A stretch of 44,964 nucleotides of DNA from Gemmatimonadota bacterium. Lineage in GTDB: Bacteria; Gemmatimonadota; Gemmatimonadetes; Longimicrobiales; Gaopeijiaceae. Where the stretch lies: assembly GCA_007125845.1 (NCBI GenBank), contig SLCK01000083.1, positions 1-44,964 on the forward strand. The letters run 5' to 3'. Below, piece after piece: positions 35,277 to 43,831 of the stretch. Each line of letters starts with the position of its first letter. Position 1 is the first letter of the stretch. Below the pieces are notes generated by a model that saw only the letters and a list, made by a program, of their open reading frames with translations, had not been told where the DNA came from and did no database searches. The position numbers and the translations under genes are program-made.

Positions 35277-36524
35277 ATGCCCACCGGCGCCTCGATCCGC
35301 CCGAAGAATCCCGCAGACTCCTCGAGCGAGCGACACCACCGCGTCCTGATCCTGGGCGGCGGAACTGCGGGGATCACCACCGCGGCGCGGCTGCGGAGAG
35401 CGGAGCGGCGGATCGACATCGGTCTCGTCGAGCCCTCCGAGACGCACTACTACCAGCCCCTCTGGACCCTTGTGGGGCGGGGAGTGGTCGAGCCCGAGGC
35501 GACGGCCCGCCCCACCGCCTCGGTGATGCCGAAGGACGTCGTCTGGCACCGCGACCGGGTCGCGCGGATCGACCCGCATGGGAGCCGGGTCGAGCTCGAA
35601 TCCGGAAAAGTCCTCGGCTATGACGTGCTCGTCGTTGCGCTTGGAATCCGGTTGGCCTGGGAGCTGGTCGAGGGCGCCCGCGAGGCGCTGGCTCGCCCCG
35701 ATGTGGGCACCGTTTTCTCGGTTGAGTCGGCCCCGAAGGTCTGGGAGGCGATGAAGCGTTTCCGGGGTGGAACCGCGGTCTTCACCAATCCCCTGGGACC
35801 GATCAAGTGTGGGGGAGCGCCGCAGAAGATCATGTATCTGGCCGACGCGTACTGGCGGGACGAGGGACTCGGGGCGCGCAGCCGGATCGTGGGAGCCTTC
35901 GCCGGCACGGTCATGCTCGGCGTCCCGGAGATCAACGCGGCCCTCGAGCGAATCGTTGCGGACCGGGGCATCGAGATGCGTTTCCGCCACGATCTTCGGG
36001 CCATCGACCCCGAAGGAAAGGTGGCCACTTTCCGCGAGTTGGATACGGAGCAGGAAATCACGATCCCGTACGACTTCCTGCACGTGACGCCGCCGCAAAG
36101 GGCGCCGAAACCGCTTGCCCACTCCCCCCTCGCTCTGGAGGAGGGGCCGAACGCCGGCTTCGCCGAGGTGGACCTACACACCCTCCAGCACGTGCGCTAC
36201 CCGAACGTGTTCGTGCTGGGCGATGCCGCCGCCCTCCCCACGGCCAAGACGGGGGCGGCCGTGCGAAAGCAGGCACCGGTCGTAGTCGCGAACCTCCGGG
36301 CCGTGCTGGAGGGTAGCGAGCTTCCGGAACGCTACGACGGCTACTCCTCTTGCCCGCTCCTTACCGACGTGGGAAAGCTGATTCTGGCCGAATTCACGTA
36401 CGGAAACACCTTTTCTCCCAGCTTTCCCGTGGACCAGACCCGGGAGCGCTACGACATGTATCTCCTCAAGCGCCACCTGCTTCCCCTCCTTTACTGGCAC
36501 GGAATGCTGAAAGGCCGGGCGTAG
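35277..36524 (+). CDS. sqr: Sulfide:quinone oxidoreductase-like flavoprotein, type II
   Basis: The 415-residue enzyme belongs to the two-dinucleotide-binding-domain flavoproteins. The FAD loop is VLILGGGTAG (23-32), and the second FAD contact is FVLGDAAALPTAKTG (312-326). It keeps the two cysteines of type II (SQRDL-like) reductases: Cys178 in GPIKCGGAPQKI and Cys359 in YSSCPLLTDVGK. These form the disulfide that attacks sulfide; electrons go to quinone at the membrane. The C-terminal stretch RYDMYLLKRHLLPLLYWHGML is amphipathic, as expected for membrane attachment. It should oxidise sulfide or related persulfides, for detoxification or energy. No persulfide dioxygenase or rhodanese lies beside it. 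The ATG at 35277 is chosen as nearest to the FAD motif. Confidence 0.88.
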   Translation: MPTGASIRPKNPADSSSERHHRVLILGGGTAGITTAARLRRAERRIDIGLVEPSETHYYQPLWTLVGRGVVEPEATARPTASVMPKDVVWHRDRVARIDPHGSRVELESGKVLGYDVLVVALGIRLAWELVEGAREALARPDVGTVFSVESAPKVWEAMKRFRGGTAVFTNPLGPIKCGGAPQKIMYLADAYWRDEGLGARSRIVGAFAGTVMLGVPEINAALERIVADRGIEMRFRHDLRAIDPEGKVATFRELDTEQEITIPYDFLHVTPPQRAPKPLAHSPLALEEGPNAGFAEVDLHTLQHVRYPNVFVLGDAAALPTAKTGAAVRKQAPVVVANLRAVLEGSELPERYDGYSSCPLLTDVGKLILAEFTYGNTFSPSFPVDQTRERYDMYLLKRHLLPLLYWHGMLKGRA

Positions 36525-36699
36525 CCGGCATGAGCATCGAGATTATGTGCTTCCGTTGTTCGATCCCCCGCCCCGGAACCCTTGCCCGGTGTGGAGCGCA
36601 TCGATAAATAGGAACTAATCGATTCTCAGGTCCCGCGACCCGTTCTTCGGGTGCGTGCTTCCGCAGACGAGGTCCGATAGCCCGACGGGGGTTCGCGTA

Positions 36700-37965
36700 A
36701 TGATTTCCGCTCGTCGATTTCTCGCCGCATTCGCCGCTGCCCTCCTTCCGCTTGCCGCCTGTACCGACGATGTGGTGCGCCCACCGCTCGAGGGGGCGGC
36801 GGCGATCGAATCTCGCGCACCAGTCGGCCCCCGGGCGGACTGGGAGGTCTGGGCCCTGGACCAGGGTCCCGGACTGAATCGCATCCACGTGTACGGCTCC
36901 GACCTCGAGGAGAGGGCACGAATCGACTTTCCGGCGCTTTGGGAGGCCGAGGAGATCGAGCAAGAGGTGCTCACCCCGCATATGATCTCCTTCAGCTCCA
37001 ACCACGATTATGCGGCGGTTGCCTCAACCCAGTCGGGGAACGTGACGATCATCCGGACCTCCGACTACCAAGTGGTCGACATCATCACCACGGGATCGGG
37101 TGCGCACATGGCCCACTTCACCCCCGACAACCAATCCATCTGGGTGGCGAACATCGGGACCGTGACCTTCACCGAGATCACCGCCGATCTCGATACAGAA
37201 TCCTTTGCGATCGGGCGCGAGCTGGATCTGGTGTCCGATGAGACATGGGAGGCCGAATTCTCGGGCGTGGAGGGCGGCGGCGGCGGCGCGCGGGGACTGA
37301 ATGTGCCCGCTCCGGTGTGTCACGAATACACGGAGGATGGGCGTTTCGCCTATGTCACCCTGGGTCCCGGGGCCGGAGGGCTGATCGTGGTCGACATCCA
37401 GGCCAACGAACCCACCGTCGTGAAGGCCTTTCCGAGAGACGAGGTGCGGGCAAACTGCGGCCTCGCGCGGAGCCCCGACGGACGTAAGATGTTCGCGAAT
37501 TGGGGCGATCCGGGTGATCCGGCCGATCCGCCGGCGCAGAGCGGGGCCTGGTACGTCTTCGACACCTCGGACCACAGCCTCATTCTGGCCAGTGAGGAGA
37601 CCCGCGGGATCGACGCGCACGGGACCCGCCATAGTCCCGTCGGTCCCTGGCTCTGGCAGGTCAATCGCGGTACGAGCAATGCGATTCTCATCAACTCCCA
37701 GTCGCACCGGGTTGTCCACGAGATCGACTTCGTGGGAGACAGCCCGGACATCCTGGATTTCTCGCCGGACGGTCGGCTCGCGTTCGTGAGTCTCAGAGGG
37801 CCCAACCCCGTAACGGGAGCGGCGCACGTGGCCACCGGCACGACGCCCGGGTTCGCGGTCATCAATACGGCTCAGCGCCGCAAGGTCCGACTCATCCAAC
37901 CCGCGGAATCCGATGAGCTGGAGTCGAGCGACTTTCACGGGCTGGGAGTGAGGGTGATTCGCTGA
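36700..37965 (+). CDS. YncE-like beta-propeller lipoprotein
   Basis: The 421-residue protein is a lipoprotein (FLAAFAAALLPLAAC, lipidated Cys21) with propeller blades like those of YncE: YAAVASTQSGNVTIIRTSDY, HMAHFTPDNQSIWVANIG, FAYVTLGPGAGGLIVVDIQ, ILDFSPDGRLAFVSLRGP. A Gly-rich loop (EGGGGGARG) lies in the middle. Function is unknown; binding of a ligand or quinone-type redox partner is speculation. GGGGG lies about ten bases upstream of the ATG. It follows the sulfide reductase by 175 bases and may be in the same unit. Confidence 0.82.
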   Translation: MISARRFLAAFAAALLPLAACTDDVVRPPLEGAAAIESRAPVGPRADWEVWALDQGPGLNRIHVYGSDLEERARIDFPALWEAEEIEQEVLTPHMISFSSNHDYAAVASTQSGNVTIIRTSDYQVVDIITTGSGAHMAHFTPDNQSIWVANIGTVTFTEITADLDTESFAIGRELDLVSDETWEAEFSGVEGGGGGARGLNVPAPVCHEYTEDGRFAYVTLGPGAGGLIVVDIQANEPTVVKAFPRDEVRANCGLARSPDGRKMFANWGDPGDPADPPAQSGAWYVFDTSDHSLILASEETRGIDAHGTRHSPVGPWLWQVNRGTSNAILINSQSHRVVHEIDFVGDSPDILDFSPDGRLAFVSLRGPNPVTGAAHVATGTTPGFAVINTAQRRKVRLIQPAESDELESSDFHGLGVRVIR

Positions 37966-38071
37966 GACCGGGATCGACGGGGAGTGCCGGCCTTCGTGAT
38001 AGAGCCTCGATTCTCGCGATTTGCGGGGGAGGGTTCACTGGGAACGAGGCCACGGCTTCCGGCCTTCTTCA

Positions 38072-38100
38072 TTGCCTTGCCCGGTCCGGGGTACTATAGT
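38072..38100 (+). promoter_or_regulatory. Sigma-70-type promoter for the FkbM gene
   Basis: TTGCCT at 38072-38077 and TATAGT at 38095-38100 are separated by exactly 17 bases and match the -35 and -10 consensus at four and five of six positions. The gene starts 140 bases downstream, leaving a long leader with no other obvious feature. Confidence 0.55.
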
Positions 38101-38240
38101 CGGCTGGGGCAAGAGGCCTGGAGGCGTTGGGACTCGAGCCCCCACTTCCCAAACAATTCAAGGGTGTCGGCGCGGGCCGGAATCCTGGAGCGCCTTCTTC
38201 GGGCTCCGGCAGGAATGCCGGGGCCTGACCAGAGGGGCGC

Positions 38241-39071
38241 ATGCCTTTGCCCAGCCATCGTACCCTCGCCTCCATCCGGCGTCGTGCGGTCCGAAGCTTC
38301 CGCAAGCTCGTCCATCGAGACCGTCGTCGAGCGTCGCGGGAGCGGGCTCGCCTTGAGAATCTCCCTCGCCGTACGCCGACCACCACGACCCTTCTGGGGA
38401 CCGAGATCCGGATCCTCGATGCGCCCTCGTACCTCGGCATGTACAGCGCCCTCTTCGAACGAGCGGAGCTTCACTTTCATGCCGACACGGACACTCCCTA
38501 CATCATCGATGGGGGCGCGAACATCGGTATGGCGACGATCTACTTCAAGACCCTCCATCCGGGGGCTCGCGTCGTCGCCTTCGAGCCAGATCCGCAAGCG
38601 TTCGAGGCCCTGCAGCACAACCTGGGCGCCTTCGGGCTACACGATGTGGAAGCTCACAGGCTTGGCCTCTGGTCCTCCGAAGGCTCGGTGAGTTTCATGC
38701 GGGAGGGAGCGGACGGAGGTCGGATCGCGCAGGCAGACGACGAGGCTGACCATACGATCCGCACCGTCCGGCTGCGTCCATTTCTCGATCGCCCGGTCGA
38801 TTTCCTGAAGCTCGACATCGAAGGCGCCGAAGTGGACGTGCTGCACGATGTGCGAGATCTGCTTGGTGGGGTACGCTGCCTTTTCGTCGAGTACCACTCC
38901 TTCGAGGGACAGCCGCAGCGCCTGCACGAGCTTCTGGAGATCCTGGGCGAGGCGGGCTTCCGGATAAGCCTCAAGGCCTGGGCGCCCCCGAAACGCCCCT
39001 TCCTGAAGCGTCGAACGAACCTGGGCATGGACTTGCAGGTCGACGTGGCCGGGTGGCGGCCCGGGGGTTGA
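38241..39071 (+). CDS. FkbM family methyltransferase
   Basis: The 276-residue enzyme should transfer a methyl group from S-adenosylmethionine, usually to a hydroxyl of a sugar, lipid or natural product. It has the SAM loop IIDGGANIGM (about 87-96), the second block RVVAFEPDPQAFEAL, and the FkbM hallmark DFLKLDIEGAEVDVL. The first 55 residues are Arg-rich and not conserved. No glycosyltransferase or polyketide gene is nearby, so the acceptor is unknown. It meets the hydrolase gene tail to tail, with a short hairpin between. Confidence 0.9.
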   Translation: MPLPSHRTLASIRRRAVRSFRKLVHRDRRRASRERARLENLPRRTPTTTTLLGTEIRILDAPSYLGMYSALFERAELHFHADTDTPYIIDGGANIGMATIYFKTLHPGARVVAFEPDPQAFEALQHNLGAFGLHDVEAHRLGLWSSEGSVSFMREGADGGRIAQADDEADHTIRTVRLRPFLDRPVDFLKLDIEGAEVDVLHDVRDLLGGVRCLFVEYHSFEGQPQRLHELLEILGEAGFRISLKAWAPPKRPFLKRRTNLGMDLQVDVAGWRPGG

Positions 39072-39087
39072 CCGGGCTGCCACCCGG
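39072..39087. terminator. Short hairpin between convergent stops
   Basis: CCGGG (39072-39076) and CCCGG (39083-39087) pair around a six-base loop in the 22 bases separating two convergent genes. With only five pairs and no T-tract it is a weak terminator candidate. Confidence 0.3.
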
Positions 39088-39093
39088 CGGCGC

Positions 39094-40017
39094 CTACCCG
39101 CGGGCGTCGGAAAGGAAGGCTTCGATGCAGTCCGCGACGACTTCCGGAACTTCCTCGTGCGGAAAGTGGCCCACACCATCGAGCGGCTCGACTTGTGCCC
39201 CCGGGAGGTCCCGGCGCCAACGCTCCAGGTGTGTGGGCACCACGAGGGGGTCGGCCATTCCCCAGACGAGGAGGGTCGGCACCTCCCGGAACGGTTCGCC
39301 GTGGCGCCAGGAGGCCTCGAGGCCGGGCCCCTCTTCGAGGATCCCTCGGAGGAAGGCGTGGATCTGGGCGCGCTGGAAACGATCGGGGAAAGGCGCGGTG
39401 TAGTGACGCGCTTCGACGGTGCCAAGGCGGTGTCCGGCTCCGCGGGCCCGCCGCATCAGAAGGCCGGGGGAGAGGTTCGTGCTCCGGTAGAGCCAACTCA
39501 TGATGCGACTGTCCAGGATCCGTCGCTGACGACGGAAGGACGGCTGCACCGACTCAAAGCTCCACATCCAACTGTTCATCACCACCAGCCGACGGATCGC
39601 GGCCGGCCGCTCGGCCAGCGTCGGGAGGGCGATCGGCCCTCCGAAATCATGGACGATCCAGTGACTTGACTCCACTCCGAGGAGTCGGAGGAGCGCCTGG
39701 AGGTTCTCCCGGTGACGGAACAGGGGAAAGTGGGGGTCTCCGTGGCGGTCCGAGAGGCCCATCCCCAGATGATCCGGGACGATCACCCGGAACCGGGGCG
39801 AGAGTCTGTGCACGATATGGCGCCACTCGTAGCTCCAGCCCGGCGTTCCGCCCACGATTACGAGAGGAACGCCTTCGCCTTCGTCCAGGTAGTGGAGCCG
39901 CGGGGACGAGTCCCCGTTCCGGGCTGGGAGGTCCAGGTATCGCGAGGCGAATGGGTAGCCGCTCGCGTCGAACCAGGGTTTGCGGCGCAGATCAGGGGAA
40001 GGACGGATGCTCATCAT
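39094..40017 (-). CDS. Alpha/beta hydrolase, haloalkane-dehalogenase/epoxide-hydrolase-like
   Basis: The 307-residue enzyme has an alpha/beta fold with an aspartate nucleophile: VHDFGGPIALP with Asp124. The oxyanion strand GGTPGWSYEWR (57-67) replaces the usual HGxP. The acid is in LVWGMADPLV and the base is His in GVGHFPHEE. In haloalkane dehalogenases the residue after the nucleophile is Trp, which holds the halide; here it is Phe125. That makes an epoxide or other hydrolase, or a dehalogenase with a different halide site, more likely. Two ATGs stand together at the start; the first is given. A GGTGGT/ACCACC inverted repeat lies about 50 bases upstream. Confidence 0.87.
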   Translation of the reverse strand: MMSIRPSPDLRRKPWFDASGYPFASRYLDLPARNGDSSPRLHYLDEGEGVPLVIVGGTPGWSYEWRHIVHRLSPRFRVIVPDHLGMGLSDRHGDPHFPLFRHRENLQALLRLLGVESSHWIVHDFGGPIALPTLAERPAAIRRLVVMNSWMWSFESVQPSFRRQRRILDSRIMSWLYRSTNLSPGLLMRRARGAGHRLGTVEARHYTAPFPDRFQRAQIHAFLRGILEEGPGLEASWRHGEPFREVPTLLVWGMADPLVVPTHLERWRRDLPGAQVEPLDGVGHFPHEEVPEVVADCIEAFLSDARG

Positions 40018-40107
40018 TACAGCTCCGTGAAGAGGCTTTCAGCGACCATCGCTCGCCGCTCGGAGAGGTGGTGACCACCACCAAGTGATGCATACGCACG
40101 GTGCAGC

Positions 40108-40704
40108 TCAGCCGCCAGAAGTCGAAGTTCTCTCGCAGGAGTGGTAGCCCCGCTCCACCAGGGTCTGTGCGAGAAAGACGGCGGCGAAGACGCTCGGAAT
40201 CACATGGAGGCCCCCTGTGAGCTCAAAAATCACGTCGTTGGGCATCTCGAAGAGAGCATCGCTGTAGAGACGGCCCATGTGGTGCTCTGGGAGCCCGCCG
40301 AAGTAGAGCGCAACCTTCAGCACGTGATTGTAGAAGCCCTCAATCGCGCCGAACAGGAGCACAGCAACCACCCCGTTCACGCTCCAGCCCGTCCACCAGG
40401 CAACCCGGCCAAGCACGCTCGAGGGCCTGCGTCGGCTCAACCAGTCCGCAGACACCATGAGTGCCAACGCCGCACCCGCGATATACACGGCGTGATAGCG
40501 CTCGGGCGTCTCGTACAGGAGGGCGCCGTAGACATGATGGACCATGGTGAGGACCAGGACGCCTGTACCAGAGAGGAGTGCGAGCTTCTCCGAACTCGTC
40601 GCGCGGCGCCTCCGGCCGGCAGGAGATGGACGGTGGTCGCCGGGGGGGCGCAGGGGGCTGAAGGAAGGGGCTCCCTGCTCACGCTCCTCAGTAGGCCTGG
40701 GCAT
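40108..40704 (-). CDS. Four-helix membrane protein in the TetR operon
   Basis: I do not recognise the family. The 198-residue protein has a charged N-terminal tail of about 40 residues and four membrane helices (about 45-65, 72-90, 103-130 and 160-182). Conserved-looking His residues include HHVYGALLYETPERYH at the first loop and PEHHMGRLYSDALFEMP between helices three and four. It starts five bases after the tetR stop on the same strand, with GAGGG before the ATG, so it is most likely the gene the regulator controls. A small-molecule transport or membrane-stress role is plausible but unproven. Confidence 0.72.
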   Translation of the reverse strand: MPRPTEEREQGAPSFSPLRPPGDHRPSPAGRRRRATSSEKLALLSGTGVLVLTMVHHVYGALLYETPERYHAVYIAGAALALMVSADWLSRRRPSSVLGRVAWWTGWSVNGVVAVLLFGAIEGFYNHVLKVALYFGGLPEHHMGRLYSDALFEMPNDVIFELTGGLHVIPSVFAAVFLAQTLVERGYHSCERTSTSGG

Positions 40705-40709
40705 GTTCG

Positions 40710-41333
40710 TCACCCTCTCGGAGAGCGGCGAACCAGCGGACGGGCGGCAAGCTGGAGAAGTTGCTCGATTCGCTCCATCTCGGGTTTCGGGTACGCCTCC
40801 CCGGACATCAGGAGATTGTGGACCGCGCCGGCGATCAGAAACGCGTATGCGCCCTCGTCGACCTCGGGGGCAAGTCGGTCGAATCGTTTCTCCGCTTCCA
40901 GATAGCGGCGGACGGCGTCCTCGAGAGCCGGCACCACACCGGTTTCGGTGGCGGTCTCTTCTACAGTGTGGGCGAGGGAGGGATCGTGGCCGAGGTCCGT
41001 AGCCAGAGCCACAGCAGGGGACCCGAGCACGAGACGCGCGTACCGCCCGAGATTCTTGCCGACGGCACTCTCGCCGGCCTCCGCAATCCACCTCTCCAAT
41101 GCCGCCATGAGCCGACGAAACTCCTCGTGCACCAGGGCCCGGACGACGGCTTCCCGGTTCTCGAACACCTTGTAGGGAAGTCCGACCGAGCAACGGGCTT
41201 CGGCGGCGAGAGCGCGCATCGTGAGGGTGGCGGCTCCCTCGCGGTGGACGAGCCGGAGTCCGTGCTCGATGAGGGATTCTCGAAGTTCGGCCGTTTCCTC
41301 GGGCGTTCGCTTGGGTCCCATGCGGAGGTCCAT
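40710..41333 (-). CDS. TetR family transcriptional regulator
   Basis: The 207-residue repressor has the TetR helix-turn-helix (about 18-62; LTMRALAAEARCSVGLPYKVFENREAV, quoted as two blocks of which SVGLPYKVF is the recognition region). An all-helical ligand domain follows. Start choices are 41333 or the second Met four codons later. It lies first in an operon with the membrane protein, and two identical-type operators sit over its own promoter, so it almost certainly represses itself and that gene. Its ligand is unknown. Confidence 0.9.
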   Translation of the reverse strand: MDLRMGPKRTPEETAELRESLIEHGLRLVHREGAATLTMRALAAEARCSVGLPYKVFENREAVVRALVHEEFRRLMAALERWIAEAGESAVGKNLGRYARLVLGSPAVALATDLGHDPSLAHTVEETATETGVVPALEDAVRRYLEAEKRFDRLAPEVDEGAYAFLIAGAVHNLLMSGEAYPKPEMERIEQLLQLAARPLVRRSPRG

Positions 41334-41387
41334 CTTGGTGAGCGCGAGCCCCCTGATGCTCGGGGCTCTTGCCTGGGGTCGCCTTCC

Positions 41388-41403
41388 GTGAACTGTTGTT
41401 CAC
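41388..41403. promoter_or_regulatory. TetR operator 2 (proximal palindrome)
   Basis: GTGAAC-TGTT-GTTCAC is a perfect six-base inverted repeat with a four-base centre, immediately downstream of the -10 box on the minus strand, where the transcript should begin. Its half-sites equal those of the second palindrome 24 bases away. Confidence 0.72.
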
Positions 41404-41432
41404 AATATATCGTGAACGTAGGTTCACGTCAA
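41404..41432 (-). promoter_or_regulatory. Sigma-70-type promoter of the tetR operon
   Basis: Read on the minus strand, TTGACG (41432-41427) and TATATT (41409-41404) are 17 bases apart and match consensus at five of six positions each. Transcription would start about 60-65 bases before the tetR start codon. Confidence 0.75.
41411..41428. promoter_or_regulatory. TetR operator 1 (distal palindrome)
   Basis: CGTGAAC-GTAG-GTTCACG is a perfect seven-base inverted repeat with a four-base centre, filling the spacer between -10 and -35 and touching the -35 box. Binding here would block RNA polymerase directly. Confidence 0.75.
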
Positions 41433-41524
41433 GTTGCACTGTGGTCAATACATCTCGGTTTGTCGCGGAGTGCCGGGCTCCCGGCTAGGACACCGGCACC
41501 CATCGCGGTGGTCGGGAGGCAATT

Positions 41525-43831
41525 CTAGACGCCTGCCGTCACCTCTTCGATCTTCCTGCGGAGGTCGTTCACGGTCCAGGGCTTCGGGAGGAAGGAGACC
41601 CCGACCATCTGGGGGTCGTTCCCGTCCAGGTGGGAAGGGTGGCGACCGCTCGTAAGAAGTACCGGGATCCCGAGGCCGCGCGCGCGGATCTCCTGCGCGA
41701 GCTCGAGGCCGTCCATCTTCGGCATGGTGAGATCGGAGAGAATGAGGTCAAAGGAATGGGCGCTCTCTTCGATTGCGGTCAGGGCCTCCGCTGCGTCCCC
41801 CACCGGGGTCACGATGTGACCGAGCTGGGCAAGGGCGCGCTGCGCCGTTCGCCTCAGAGCCTCGTCGTCGTCGACGAGGAGAATCCGGAAGGGGTCGGTC
41901 CGAGCCGGCTCACCCTCCTGGCTCTGGCGGGCCGGGACGACATGGAGCCCGCCACCGGGAATCGCCACATTTCCTGGCGCTCCGGTCGTTTCTTCTCCCG
42001 ACCCCACCAGGGGCAGGTAGGTTCGAAAGCTCGTTCCCACTCCAGGCTCGCTGTACACGTGAATGTGCCCGCCGTGCTGTCGGACCAACCCATGTACGGA
42101 GGCGAGTCCGAGTCCTGTCCCCACCCCTTCCGGCTTCGTCGAGAAGAAAGGATCGAAGACACGGTCCGCCGTCTCGCGGTCCATCCCAACCCCGGTGTCC
42201 GTCACGGTCACCCGGCCGAACAAGCCCCCCTCGATCCAGGGTCGATCCTCGACGAAGGCCTCGTCGGCTACCACCCGGTCTACGCTGACGACGAGCCGTC
42301 CTCCTTCCGGCATCGCGTCTCGGGCGTTCGTGACCAGATTGAGGAGGATCTGATGGAGGGCCCGGACGTCCGCGTGCACGACGGGACCCGCGGCCGGAGC
42401 CTCCACGACGACCTCCACCGAGTGGGGCAGTACATGCTGTGCCAGCCCGAGCCCGCCACGAACAGCCTCGCTCAGGTCGACGGGACGGATTTCGAGCTCG
42501 GCACTTCGGCCGAAACGTAGGAGGTCTTCCACAAGCTTGCAGCCGGATCGGGCCGCCTGATGGATGTCGCTCAGAAGCTGCTCGCGATCGGCTTCACTGA
42601 GGCCACGACCGTCTCTCAGAAGATCCACGCTGGAGAGGGTGACGGTGAGGAGATTGTTGAAGTCGTGAGCCAGGCTGCTCGACATCCGACCGACTGCTTC
42701 CAGCTTTTGCGATTGCTGGAACTGCGCCTCGACGGACCGATGCCGGGTGATGTCGAGGAAGGTCCCCACCCATCCTTGTTCCTCGGGAGTTGGAGCGGCA
42801 CGCGTGGCCCCGTTCTTGTCCTCTTCGTGGGCCTCTTCGCTCCCCGCCCGCCCATCCATCGGGCGCCAGAGCGCCGTGAACCAGGACTCGCCGCCAGAGT
42901 CGTCTGCGGGTGCCCGGGCCTCGAAGGAGAAGGCAAGTCGGCGCAGGCGCTTCTCCCGCCACAGATCGAGCATGCGCTCTTCCTCGTCCGGGTGGAGAAG
43001 GGCCCACCATGGCCGACCTTCCCATTCCTCCAGGCGCAGACCGAGCACCTTCGCCCACCAGGCGGAGAGGTCCTCGATCCGGCCCTCGGGATCGACTAGA
43101 ACGACCCCGGCGTCCGTCAGCGCTCGGAGAGTGGCCAGGCGTCGTTCCGCACGGTCGCGAGCGGCCTGGGCCGAGGACTCCTCCGAACGCGCCTCCGCCG
43201 CGGCCGTGGCAGCACGGGCTCCCCTTCGGTGGAGAGCGGTCCCTCCCAGCCCGGAGAGGAGGAGAAATACGATCCACCCGCCCACGAACAGGGTGTGGCC
43301 ACGGGCCTCCCCGACCAATGTCTCCTCCACCGTTTGCCGGATCTGCCGCTCGAGGCCGGCGGCGACCCGCTCCAACTCGCTGAACTGGAGGCGGACGGTC
43401 ACCGGAAGCAGAGTCGGTCCCCGGGTCAATCGTCCCCGGAGCTCGGTGATGCGCCCCTCGAGCTCCACGATGGCTTGGGACACCTCAAGATGGTCCTGGA
43501 GGCTCTGTTGGGAGAAGCCAAGGAGCGGTGTGCGACCGTCCAGCAGGTCGGCCAGGTGGCCCCGAGCGTTCTCGAGCTCCGCCAGGGCTCGAAGGGGCTC
43601 GAACGTGGGATCGGCGAGGCTTGTCCGCTCCCATGCGAGGTGGGCCTCGAGAAGGGAAACGCGGGCCCTCATCAGGTTGTCCGTTGTGGCGATCGCGTGC
43701 TCGGCCTGGGCCTGGGCCCTTCGGTGGGAGATTTCCAGGACCACGACCGAAAGGACGGCCAGAATCGTGAAGGCCAGGATGCCCACCCGAAACGAGGCGG
43801 ATCGCGACCGGAGAGCCTGGTGGGGCGTCAT
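41525..43831 (-). CDS. Hybrid sensor histidine kinase/response regulator
   Basis: The 768-residue protein has two membrane helices (about 17-34 and 182-200) around a helical periplasmic sensor. A PAS domain follows (about 232-365), then the phosphoacceptor region SSSLAHDFNNLL with His389. The HATPase (about 485-608) has the N-box NLVTNARDAM, DTGVGM and GTGLGL. A C-terminal receiver holds acidic Asp654-656, phosphoacceptor Asp700 (LSDLTMP) and Lys750 (LPKPW). The kinase should pass phosphate to its own receiver and onward. Its ATG overlaps the stop of the binding-protein gene (ATGA), so the two are coupled. No DNA-binding output is present in this chain. Confidence 0.93.
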   Translation of the reverse strand: MTPHQALRSRSASFRVGILAFTILAVLSVVVLEISHRRAQAQAEHAIATTDNLMRARVSLLEAHLAWERTSLADPTFEPLRALAELENARGHLADLLDGRTPLLGFSQQSLQDHLEVSQAIVELEGRITELRGRLTRGPTLLPVTVRLQFSELERVAAGLERQIRQTVEETLVGEARGHTLFVGGWIVFLLLSGLGGTALHRRGARAATAAAEARSEESSAQAARDRAERRLATLRALTDAGVVLVDPEGRIEDLSAWWAKVLGLRLEEWEGRPWWALLHPDEEERMLDLWREKRLRRLAFSFEARAPADDSGGESWFTALWRPMDGRAGSEEAHEEDKNGATRAAPTPEEQGWVGTFLDITRHRSVEAQFQQSQKLEAVGRMSSSLAHDFNNLLTVTLSSVDLLRDGRGLSEADREQLLSDIHQAARSGCKLVEDLLRFGRSAELEIRPVDLSEAVRGGLGLAQHVLPHSVEVVVEAPAAGPVVHADVRALHQILLNLVTNARDAMPEGGRLVVSVDRVVADEAFVEDRPWIEGGLFGRVTVTDTGVGMDRETADRVFDPFFSTKPEGVGTGLGLASVHGLVRQHGGHIHVYSEPGVGTSFRTYLPLVGSGEETTGAPGNVAIPGGGLHVVPARQSQEGEPARTDPFRILLVDDDEALRRTAQRALAQLGHIVTPVGDAAEALTAIEESAHSFDLILSDLTMPKMDGLELAQEIRARGLGIPVLLTSGRHPSHLDGNDPQMVGVSFLPKPWTVNDLRRKIEEVTAGV

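Noticed and set aside
36580-36606. TTGCCC and GATAAA as promoter for the propeller lipoprotein
   Set aside because: The spacer is 15 bases and the -10 match is poor, so I did not list it.
40067-40082. GGTGGT/ACCACC inverted repeat upstream of the dehalogenase-like hydrolase
   Set aside because: Six-base arms of simple GGT/ACC repeats are common by chance, and no promoter boxes are placed around it. Too weak to annotate.
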